From assembly GCA_030528965.1 (NCBI GenBank), contig JAUMXS010000006.1, positions 1-20,974 of the forward strand: a stretch of DNA of 20,974 nucleotides. Direction: 5' to 3'. Source of the DNA: Eubacteriales bacterium. Lineage in GTDB: Bacteria > Bacillota > Clostridia > Oscillospirales > Oscillospiraceae. The position numbers and the translations under genes were made by a program. The notes beneath the pieces were generated by a model, which worked only from the letters and a program-made list of their open reading frames with translations, made no database searches and was not told the origin of the DNA. This document shows, piece by piece, positions 14,929-20,974 of the stretch. How positions within the stretch are numbered: the first letter of the stretch is position 1; each line of letters starts with the position of its first letter.

Positions 14929-14965
14929 TTGCATGTTTTTAATTATATTGGTATAATAGTATAAT
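14929..14965 (+). promoter_or_regulatory. Promoter of the DUF2007-like/phosphosugar mutase operon
   Basis: TTGCAT (14929-14934), a 17-base spacer and TATAAT (14952-14957). A second TATAAT lies eight bases on (14960-14965). The region is AT-rich and the ribosome binding site GGGGG (14973-14977) follows at once, so the leader is very short. Confidence 0.82.
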
Positions 14966-14984
14966 ATAGTTAGGGGGCGCCGCC

Positions 14985-15314
14985 ATGGGAACCAAACCCG
15001 ATCAGGCTGCCTGGGGATTCTCTGTCCCGGGAAAGCTTTATGAAAAATGGCCGAAGGATCCTTCCGGCAATCCGGAAGCTCCGGTCTATCTGACGCACTG
15101 TTCCGGTCTGAATCTTGACGACGCAATGCTGATCTCCGCGCTGGACTCCTGCGGGATCCCGGCGCTCCGGCAGTATCCCGGAGACGGCGATTTCGGCCGT
15201 CTGATTCTTGGTGTGAGCGGAAACGGCGTCGATATCTTCGTACCCTCCCCCATGTGGGAGGAAGCCTGCGCGCTGCTTCGCGCACGAGAGGAGAGCACTT
15301 TTGATGACGACTGA
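14985..15314 (+). CDS. Small DUF2007-like protein
   Basis: A 109-residue cytoplasmic protein with no signal or membrane helix. After a ~30-residue lead (GFSVPGKLYEKWPKDPSGNP), the segment PVYLTHCSGLNLDDAMLISALDSCGIPALR, in a beta-alpha arrangement, matches the DUF2007 (putative signal-transducing) pattern, in which two-strand/helix units read VYLT...LLE..GIP. It continues with VSGNGVDIFVPSPMWEEACALL and ends acidic (EESTFDDD). Function unknown; the relation to DUF2007 is inferred from pattern. ATG 14985 follows GGGGG by seven bases. The stop overlaps the start of the sugar mutase by 11-14 bases, so the two are coupled. Such proteins often sit before phosphosugar mutase or other housekeeping genes, with no known link. 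Confidence 0.8.
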   Translation: MGTKPDQAAWGFSVPGKLYEKWPKDPSGNPEAPVYLTHCSGLNLDDAMLISALDSCGIPALRQYPGDGDFGRLILGVSGNGVDIFVPSPMWEEACALLRAREESTFDDD

Positions 15315-17037
15315 TTACAGAGAACTCTGCCGCCGCTGGCTGGACAGTCCCGCTTTGAGCGAGGCTGAATGGAGAGAACTCTCGGCCGTTGCGGAAAATG
15401 ATGATGAACTCGAAAGCCGGTTTTATGCCCCGCTCGCCTTCGGTACCGCCGGTCTGCGCGGTGTGATGGGCATGGGCATCAACCGTATGAACATTCATGT
15501 GATCCGACATGCCACGCAGGCCTTCGCCGAGATCATCGCCGCGGAGGGCCCCGAGGCCTGCCGCGCAGGCGTGGTCGTGTGTTATGACTGCCGGATCAAC
15601 AGTGAACTCTTTGCGCAGGAAACTGCCTGTGTCATGGCCGCGAACGGCATCCATGTGCGCCTGTTCGATGCCATGCGCCCCACTCCCGAACTGAGTTTCG
15701 CCGTCCGGTATTACGGCGCGACCGCCGGCGTGAACATCACCGCCAGTCATAACCCGCCGGAGTATAACGGCTACAAGGTCTACTGGTCCGACGGTGCGCA
15801 GCTTCCGCCGCCCGAGGCGGATGCCGTGGCGCAGCGGATGCGTGAACTGGATATCTTCACCGGGCCGAAACGTATGGAACTTGATGAAGCCGTCAAAGCC
15901 GGGCTTCTCGAATATATCGGCGCGGAAACCGACGAGGCCTTTCTGGAAAGAGTCCTCGCTCAGGCCGTCAATCCGGACGTTGTCCGGCAGGCCGCCGCGG
16001 ACTTCCCCGTCGTCTATACGCCGTTCCACGGCGCCGGCAGGCTGCTGGTCCCCGAAGCGCTGCATCGTCTGGGTCTCACCCAGCTGCATCCCGTCCCGGA
16101 ACAGATGATCCCGGACGGAAACTTCCCCACGGTCAAAAGCCCCAACCCGGAAAATCCAGAGAGCTTCCAATTGGCCGAAAAACTCGCTGCAGAGCTCGAT
16201 GCCGATCTCATCATCGGTACGGATCCCGACTCCGACCGCGTGGGCGTGATGGTCCGCCGTGAGGGGAAATATGTCCCCATTACCGGCAACCAGATGGGCG
16301 CGCTGCTGCTGGATTATCTCATCCGCGCACACCGTGAACGCGGCACGCTCCCCGAAAACCCCAGCGTTATCACTACGATCGTCTCATCGCTCATGATCGA
16401 CGAAATCGCGGCGCAGAACGGTCTGCGCTGTGACCGCACCTTCACCGGCTTCAAGTTTATGGCCGAGCTTCTTGCCGAATACGAGGAGCAGAATTCCTAT
16501 AACTACGTCATGGCCTTTGAGGAAAGCTACGGCTATATGACCGGCGAATTCGTGCGTGACAAGGACGCCGTCACCGCCTCCGTTCTGATCACGGAAATGG
16601 CCGCGTATTTCCATCTGCAGGGCATGACGCTGCTGGATGCGCTGGATGCCATGTACACCCGCTACGGCTGGTTCGGTGAAAAGACCCTGAACCTCGTCAT
16701 GCCGGGTGTGGACGGTCTGGAACGCATGCAGGCCCTGATGGCCTCGCTGCGCAGTGATCCGCCCGCCTCGCTCGGCGGCACGGCCGTCACGCAAATGCGC
16801 GACTATCTGTCGGGCGATATCCATGTCGCAGGACTCGTGGTGGACAAAACCCATATTGTCGGCAGCAATGTTTTGTACTTCGAACTGGAGGACGGTTCCG
16901 TCTTTATCGTACGTCCTTCCGGCACCGAACCCAAAATCAAGATCTATCTGCTCGTCCGCGGAGAATCTGCCGCCGAGCGTGACGAACGCCTCACGCAGTA
17001 CGCACAGAGCGCAAAGGAACTTGAGTCCCGCGTGTAA
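15304..17037 (+). CDS. Phosphoglucomutase/phosphomannomutase (phospho-sugar mutase)
   Basis: A 577-residue alpha-D-phosphohexomutase, interconverting hexose 1- and 6-phosphates through a phosphoserine; it supplies sugar-nucleotide and wall or glycogen precursors. The four family sites are intact: the catalytic Ser148 in TASHNPPEYNGYKVY, the magnesium loop GTDPDSDR (Asp307, Asp309, Asp311), the sugar-specificity loop FEESYGY (Glu406-Ser408), and the phosphate-binding RPSGTEPK (Arg537). Length is that of the PgcA-like group of Firmicutes (about 575). ATG 15304 is ten bases from GGAG; the TTG three bases earlier sits at a better distance of seven. Substrate preference (glucose or mannose) cannot be fixed. 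It ends before a hairpin without a T-run. Confidence 0.95.
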   Translation: MTTDYRELCRRWLDSPALSEAEWRELSAVAENDDELESRFYAPLAFGTAGLRGVMGMGINRMNIHVIRHATQAFAEIIAAEGPEACRAGVVVCYDCRINSELFAQETACVMAANGIHVRLFDAMRPTPELSFAVRYYGATAGVNITASHNPPEYNGYKVYWSDGAQLPPPEADAVAQRMRELDIFTGPKRMELDEAVKAGLLEYIGAETDEAFLERVLAQAVNPDVVRQAAADFPVVYTPFHGAGRLLVPEALHRLGLTQLHPVPEQMIPDGNFPTVKSPNPENPESFQLAEKLAAELDADLIIGTDPDSDRVGVMVRREGKYVPITGNQMGALLLDYLIRAHRERGTLPENPSVITTIVSSLMIDEIAAQNGLRCDRTFTGFKFMAELLAEYEEQNSYNYVMAFEESYGYMTGEFVRDKDAVTASVLITEMAAYFHLQGMTLLDALDAMYTRYGWFGEKTLNLVMPGVDGLERMQALMASLRSDPPASLGGTAVTQMRDYLSGDIHVAGLVVDKTHIVGSNVLYFELEDGSVFIVRPSGTEPKIKIYLLVRGESAAERDERLTQYAQSAKELESRV

Positions 17038-17051
17038 TTTTTACTGACTGC

Positions 17052-17080
17052 GGGAAGGCCCCCCAACAACGGGCCTTCCC
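17052..17080 (+). terminator. Hairpin after the sugar mutase
   Basis: GGGAAGGCCC (17052-17061) and GGGCCTTCCC (17071-17080) form a perfect 10-bp stem with a nine-base loop. No T-run follows, so the terminator role is uncertain. Confidence 0.5.
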
Positions 17081-17105
17081 GATACATCCCGATATTCTTC
17101 GCCGC

Positions 17106-17160
17106 ATCCGGTGACATATCCGGTGACGTATACGGCGTATATCGTCTGCTGACGGCAGAC
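17106..17160 (+). repeat. Tandem repeat, palindrome and hairpin ahead of gyrA
   Basis: ATCCGGTGACAT (17106-17117) is followed at once by ATCCGGTGACGT (17118-17129), differing in one base. Then TATACGGCGTATA (17129-17141) is a perfect inverted repeat around one G, and GTCTGC/GCAGAC (17144-17160) forms a 6-bp hairpin. I saw no convincing -10/-35 pair for gyrA, so these may be part of its control region. Confidence 0.5.
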
Positions 17161-17211
17161 AGGTTTCAAGTGTTTTGATAAACGATACCAACGAAAATGG
17201 GAGGCTATACC

Positions 17212-19695
17212 ATGGCGCATAACAGAGATTATAAACCGGAGGACATCGCGTTTCCGGATCAGATAATCACTGAATCCCGCCTCGTAGAGGAGATGGAGAA
17301 GAGCTACATATCCTATGCGATGAGCGTGATCGTGGGACGCGCCCTCCCGGACGTGCGCGACGGTCTGAAACCCGTGCATCGGCGTATTCTGTACTCCATG
17401 TACGAAGGCGGTCTGACCTATACGAACCCCTTCAAGAAGTGCGCGACCGCCGTCGGTGACGTGCTTGGTCATTACCATCCGCACGGCGACGCATCGGTCT
17501 ACGATGCGCTGGTTCGTATGGCACAGGACTTTTCGATGCGCTGTCCGCTGGTGGACGGCCACGGCAACTTCGGTTCCGTGGACGGCGACCCCCCGGCCGC
17601 CTACCGTTACACCGAGGCGCGCATGGCAAAGATCGCGGGCGAGATGCTCCGGGATATCGATAAGGAGACCGTGGACTGGGACCCCAACTTCGACGAGACC
17701 CGCAAGGAGCCCCGCGTTCTGCCCTCCCGTTTCCCCAACCTGCTCGTAAACGGTTCCAGCGGCATCGCCGTCGGCATGGCCACCAATATCCCCCCGCACA
17801 ATCTCCGGGAGGTCATTGATGCCGCCGTCTGTGTGCTGGACAATCCCGACGCGACCCTTTCCGACCTCATGCAGGTCCTTCCCGGCCCGGACTTCCCCAC
17901 ACGCGGCATCATCATGGGAAGATCCGGCATCCGTCAGGCTTACGCCACGGGACGCGGCAAGGTCATCGTCCGGGCGCGTGCCGATTTCGAGGAATTCGGC
18001 CGGGATCACCGGACGCGCATCATCGTCTCCGAGCTTCCCTATCAGGTCAACAAGCGTCAGCTCATCCGCAGCATCGCCGAACAGGTCAAGGAAAAACGTC
18101 TCGAGGGCATCAGTGACCTCCGTGACGAGTCCGACCGCAACGGTATGCGCATCGTCATCGAGCTGAAGCGTGATGCGAATGCGCAGGTCGTCCTCAACCG
18201 TCTCTATGCACAGACCCAGCTGCAGTCCAGTTTTTCCATCATTATGCTCGCCCTCGTGGAGGACCAGAGCCAGCCGCGCATTCTCTCCCTGCGGCATATC
18301 CTGGACGAGTACCTCACGTTCCAGACCGACGTCGTCACCCGGCGCACCAAATACGACCTCAAAAAAGCCCGGGAACGCGCCCATCTGCTGCGCGGTCTGC
18401 TCATCGCGCAGGATAATATCGACGAAGTCATCCACATCATCCGTTCAAGCTATGACAACGCCAAAGAGCGCCTCATGGAGCGTTTCGGTCTGGATGATGT
18501 CCAGGCACAGGCGATCATGGAAATGCGCCTCCGTGCCCTCCAGGGCCTTGACCGCGAGAAACTGCAGCGGGAGTTCGACGAACTGGAAGCCCGCATCGCC
18601 TATTACGGTGAACTGCTGGCCGATCCCGAAAAGCTTCGCGGCGTTTTGAAAGAAGAACTGCTGACCATCCGTGAGAAGTTCGGCGATGACCGCCGGACGG
18701 AGATTCAGGATATCGAAAACGAAATTGACATCGAGGATCTCATCGAGGAGGAACAGTGTGTCTATACGCTGACCCACGGCGGCTATATCAAGCGTCTGCC
18801 CGCGTCGGAATACCGGACGCAGGGCCGCGGCGGCCGCGGTGTGCGCGGTATGGCGACCCGTGAGGAAGATTTCGTGGAAACGGTGTTCACCGCTTCCACC
18901 CACGACTATATTGCGTTCTTCACCAGCGCGGGCCGTGTGTTCCGGAAGAAGGGATATCAGATCCCCGAAGCCGGACGTACCGCGCGCGGTACCAATATCG
19001 TGAACGTCATCCCCGTCGAGCCCGGCGAACGTGTCACCGCCATGATCCGCACCCGGGAACTCGAGGACTGCTATCTCGTCATGGTGACCCGCAACGGTAC
19101 CGTCAAACGTCTGCAGGCAACGGCATTCCGGAACATGCGTACAAGCGGTCTGCGCGCTCTCACGCTGGAGGAAGGAGATGAACTTATCTCCGTTCGCGAG
19201 ACCGACGGCGAACAGAATATCATCATCGCCACACACGACGGCATGGCGATCTGCTTCTCCGAACAGGATATCCGTCTGATGGGCCGTACGGCCATGGGTG
19301 TACGCGGTATCCGTCTGCGCGAAAACGACTACTGTGTCGGCGCAGCCCGTGCGCGGACCGGCGGCACCCTGCTCACCGTTACCGAAAACGGCTACGGCAA
19401 GCGCACGCCGATCGAGGAATATCTGCGCGGCGGCTCCGATGCCGGCCCGCAGCGCCGCGGCGGCCTTGGCCTCAAGAACTATCAGGTCAATTCCAAAACC
19501 GGCCCCGTCGCCGATATCAAGGTCGTGGACGACGGCGATGATGTCCTCATGATCGCCGACGACGGCACCATTATCCGTACCGCCGCTTCGGGCATCTCCG
19601 TGCAGTCCCGCGCAACGCAGGGCGTGCGCGTGATGAAGCCCTCCGAAGGCTCCCGTCTTATCTGCATCGCCCGTACCCCGCGCGACGAGGAATAA
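17212..19695 (+). CDS. gyrA: DNA gyrase subunit A
   Basis: An 827-residue gyrase subunit that cuts and rejoins DNA while GyrB supplies ATP. The N-terminal breakage domain begins near [19 protein letters not shown]. The catalytic Tyr133 lies in YRYTEARM after Arg132. The quinolone-resistance region reads [20 protein letters not shown], so the residue matching E. coli Ser83 is Ala94 here, while Asp98 matches Asp87. A coiled-coil tower follows ([10 protein letters not shown], about 460). The GyrA-box-like QGRGGRG (from Gln537) supports GyrA over ParC. The C-terminal domain repeats six or so wrapping blades ([20 protein letters not shown], then [19 protein letters not shown]). ATG 17212 is chosen because GGGAGG lies seven bases before; an upstream ATG at 17197 lacks one. 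gyrB is not in the window. Confidence 0.96.
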   Translation: MAHNRDYKPEDIAFPDQIITESRLVEEMEKSYISYAMSVIVGRALPDVRDGLKPVHRRILYSMYEGGLTYTNPFKKCATAVGDVLGHYHPHGDASVYDALVRMAQDFSMRCPLVDGHGNFGSVDGDPPAAYRYTEARMAKIAGEMLRDIDKETVDWDPNFDETRKEPRVLPSRFPNLLVNGSSGIAVGMATNIPPHNLREVIDAAVCVLDNPDATLSDLMQVLPGPDFPTRGIIMGRSGIRQAYATGRGKVIVRARADFEEFGRDHRTRIIVSELPYQVNKRQLIRSIAEQVKEKRLEGISDLRDESDRNGMRIVIELKRDANAQVVLNRLYAQTQLQSSFSIIMLALVEDQSQPRILSLRHILDEYLTFQTDVVTRRTKYDLKKARERAHLLRGLLIAQDNIDEVIHIIRSSYDNAKERLMERFGLDDVQAQAIMEMRLRALQGLDREKLQREFDELEARIAYYGELLADPEKLRGVLKEELLTIREKFGDDRRTEIQDIENEIDIEDLIEEEQCVYTLTHGGYIKRLPASEYRTQGRGGRGVRGMATREEDFVETVFTASTHDYIAFFTSAGRVFRKKGYQIPEAGRTARGTNIVNVIPVEPGERVTAMIRTRELEDCYLVMVTRNGTVKRLQATAFRNMRTSGLRALTLEEGDELISVRETDGEQNIIIATHDGMAICFSEQDIRLMGRTAMGVRGIRLRENDYCVGAARARTGGTLLTVTENGYGKRTPIEEYLRGGSDAGPQRRGGLGLKNYQVNSKTGPVADIKVVDDGDDVLMIADDGTIIRTAASGISVQSRATQGVRVMKPSEGSRLICIARTPRDEE

Positions 19696-19734
19696 GATCC
19701 CTTTAACAGCAAGGCGATAAAGCCCGTTGACATC

Positions 19735-19765
19735 AAGGCGGCATCCCAAACGGATGCCGCCTTTT
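19735..19765 (+). terminator. gyrA terminator
   Basis: AAGGCGGCATCC (19735-19746) and GGATGCCGCCTT (19752-19763) form a perfect 12-bp stem with a CAAAC loop, followed by TT and a pyrimidine run. Confidence 0.82.
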
Positions 19766-19804
19766 CCATGGGAAAACTGCAACCGTAAAAAACTTCAGCA
19801 GCAA

Positions 19805-19848
19805 AAAACAGCAGCCGCAAGTCAAAAATGACTTGCGGCTGCTGTTTT
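19805..19848. terminator. Very strong bidirectional terminator between gyrA and PAP2 gene
   Basis: A perfect 20-bp inverted repeat with arms 19805-19824 and 19829-19848 and an AAAA loop. The outer ends are AAAA and TTTT. It probably ends the minus-strand PAP2 operon and backs up the gyrA terminator. Confidence 0.85.
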
Positions 19849-19912
19849 CATGTTTTAAAGGGGATAATACCCGTCCGTTAGTTTTTTGCGACAGTATTTT
19901 GTCCGCTGCAGA

Positions 19913-20485
19913 TCATTTCGCGCTCTGCACCGTTTCACGAAGCCGGCTGACCGGACGGCGGATGTACTTTCTGCTGAAACTCACGGCCGCATAGGCTCCG
20001 AGCGTACCAAGCGCTGCGCCGACCAGCACATCGGTCGGATAATGCACACCGACATAAACCCGGCTCAACGCGATCAGCGCCGCCAGAATGTAGACATAGC
20101 CGCCTCCGCGTCCACGGAAACACAGGAACAATGCCGTGGCCGCCGCGAAGGATGAACAGGAATGGCCCGAGGGAAAGCTGAACGAGTCAAGCTGTTCCAC
20201 CAGCGTCACCAGTTCCGTCATCACCGTATACGGCCGGGGCCGCGCGATCAGGTTCTTCATGAGATATTCCGTGATGAGCCAGGGAAAAAGGATCCCGAGC
20301 GCGGTATCCAGCCCTTCCCGGCGCGTCCGGGGCAGAGCCAGCAGGATAAGCCCTACGAGTACCCACAGGATCCCGTGATTTCCGAGCCAGCTTGCGCCTT
20401 TCATGATCGGATCCAGAAATCCGCAGCGAATGTGCTCCTGCACAAACAGAAGCACATCGGCATCAAATGCCAACAACGTTTCCAA
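19913..20485 (-). CDS. PAP2-superfamily membrane phosphatase
   Basis: A 190-residue integral membrane phosphatase of the PAP2 (type 2 phosphatidic acid phosphatase) family. The three motifs are intact: KNLIARPRP (Lys77, Arg84-Pro85), PSGH (105-108) with His108 as acid/base, and SRVYVGVHYPTD (Arg142, His148, Asp152) with the nucleophilic His. About five membrane helices are visible (for example HGILWVLVGLILLALP and VYILAALIALSRVYVG). Candidates for the substrate are undecaprenyl pyrophosphate or a phosphatidate-type lipid; I cannot choose. The start is TTG 20485, set by AGGAG eight bases upstream. That site overlaps the stop of the kinase-like gene, so the two are one operon. Confidence 0.93.
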   Translation of the reverse strand: METLLAFDADVLLFVQEHIRCGFLDPIMKGASWLGNHGILWVLVGLILLALPRTRREGLDTALGILFPWLITEYLMKNLIARPRPYTVMTELVTLVEQLDSFSFPSGHSCSSFAAATALFLCFRGRGGGYVYILAALIALSRVYVGVHYPTDVLVGAALGTLGAYAAVSFSRKYIRRPVSRLRETVQSAK

Positions 20486-20497
20486 ACCCGTTTCTCC

Positions 20498-20974
20498 TTA
20501 ATAGGTGTATTTTCCGCCGCCGATAAACTCACGCAGCAGCGAATCATTCGCCAGAAGCTCGGGCGGTACATCCTCAAACAGCTCAAAGGCCGGCTGAATA
20601 TGGTGCAGCTCCTCATAGCGGTCCGTGCCCTCCGGCACAGAGGCGAATACATCCGTCGCCATGTTGTTCAGCACCGGGACCTCATACGCAAAGGACGAAT
20701 CGAACATCAGATCCGCCTTGTGCTTGAACGGGGAGATATAAAGCCTCTCGCCCCGGCAGATGTTGCCCCACATCGCCAGCGTCTCCGACGCCTCCGTACC
20801 GCGGAACAGATAGTCACGCACCGTCCGACGGCACAAACGCATCCAAGAACCCTTGAAGACGAGTTCTCCCGTCTTGTCGTAAATGCTCGAACACGCGCTG
20901 ATAAACAGCTTGAACGCCTCGGGATGCACATTCGTGATATCGTCATTGAGCGCATGGATGCCCTCGACCACCAC
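20498..20974 (-). CDS. Uridine kinase-like (phosphoribulokinase/Udk family) protein, C-terminal fragment
   Basis: The gene starts beyond the right edge; about 159 residues of the C-terminus are present, ending with TAA (complement of 20498-20500). VVVEGIHALND at the edge matches the Walker-B-side strand of uridine kinase/phosphoribulokinase proteins. The rest (FKLFISACSSIYDKTGE, RRTVRDYLFRGTEASETL, then YISPFKHKADLMFDSSFAYEVPVLN) and the tail SLLREFIGGG fit the large clostridial nucleoside kinases that carry a TGS-like region at the N-terminus. The P-loop is not visible, so activity cannot be confirmed. It likely phosphorylates uridine or cytidine, by inference. Its stop lies 12 bases before the PAP2 start, with the PAP2 ribosome binding site in between. 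Confidence 0.85.
   Translation of the reverse strand: MVVEGIHALNDDITNVHPEAFKLFISACSSIYDKTGELVFKGSWMRLCRRTVRDYLFRGTEASETLAMWGNICRGERLYISPFKHKADLMFDSSFAYEVPVLNNMATDVFASVPEGTDRYEELHHIQPAFELFEDVPPELLANDSLLREFIGGGKYTY

Noticed and set aside
14437..16332. A minus-strand open frame of about 630 codons antisense to rlmH and the sugar mutase, and similar ones antisense to murA and gyrA
   Set aside because: Same cause: codon bias of the true genes. These frames run through terminators and promoters and lack start signals.
1..20974. CRISPR array, IS element, phage or toxin-antitoxin pair
   Set aside because: No evenly spaced repeats, no transposase or integrase motifs, no terminal inverted repeats with target duplications, and no small gene pair of toxin-antitoxin type were seen.

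Overview
The window looks like ordinary core chromosome of a high-GC, low-copy-repeat Firmicute, most likely a gut-type member of class Clostridia (Oscillospiraceae-like). The pointers are a DUF421/DUF4363 gene pair, NrdR, a CbxX/SpoVK-type AAA ATPase, a single-chain ~1,230-residue PurL of the clostridial kind, strong GGAGG-type ribosome binding sites, sigma-A promoters and many U-tract terminators. I see no IS element, phage gene, CRISPR array, rRNA or tRNA.

Layout. 1-742: the 3' end of a DUF421 membrane protein gene and a translationally overlapping DUF4363 gene (+), converging on nrdR (-). 1357-4064: a two-gene minus-strand operon, AAA ATPase then Ldh_2-family dehydrogenase, ending at a hairpin terminator. 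4065-4452: a divergent intergenic region with promoters both ways and a ~200-nt structured purD leader that ends in an intrinsic terminator. 4453-9428: purD-purL, two steps of de novo purine synthesis, coupled by an ATGA overlap. 9602-10634: three small unrecognised genes on the minus strand, divergent from a YfcE-type phosphodiesterase (10697-11158). 11234-12499: a zinc-ribbon/PASTA membrane protein (-). 12500-12990: a divergent promoter region with a hairpin cascade and terminator ahead of murA. 12991-14850: murA and rlmH, each with its own terminator. 14985-17037: a DUF2007-like small protein overlapping a phosphoglucomutase/phosphomannomutase. 17212-19695: gyrA. 19913-20974: a PAP2 phosphatase and the 3' end of a uridine-kinase-like gene (-).

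The genes are mostly housekeeping: nucleotide synthesis (nrdR, purD, purL), cell wall (murA, the sugar mutase, the PASTA protein, possibly the PAP2 phosphatase as a lipid phosphatase), ribosome maturation (rlmH) and DNA topology (gyrA). The most unusual content is non-coding: leaders ahead of purD and murA that can fold into alternative hairpins followed by U-tract terminators, and a tandem repeat plus palindrome ahead of gyrA. I found no clear new multi-gene system. The least understood genes are the three-gene cluster at 9602-10634, the TerB-like AAA ATPase/dehydrogenase pair and the PASTA protein.
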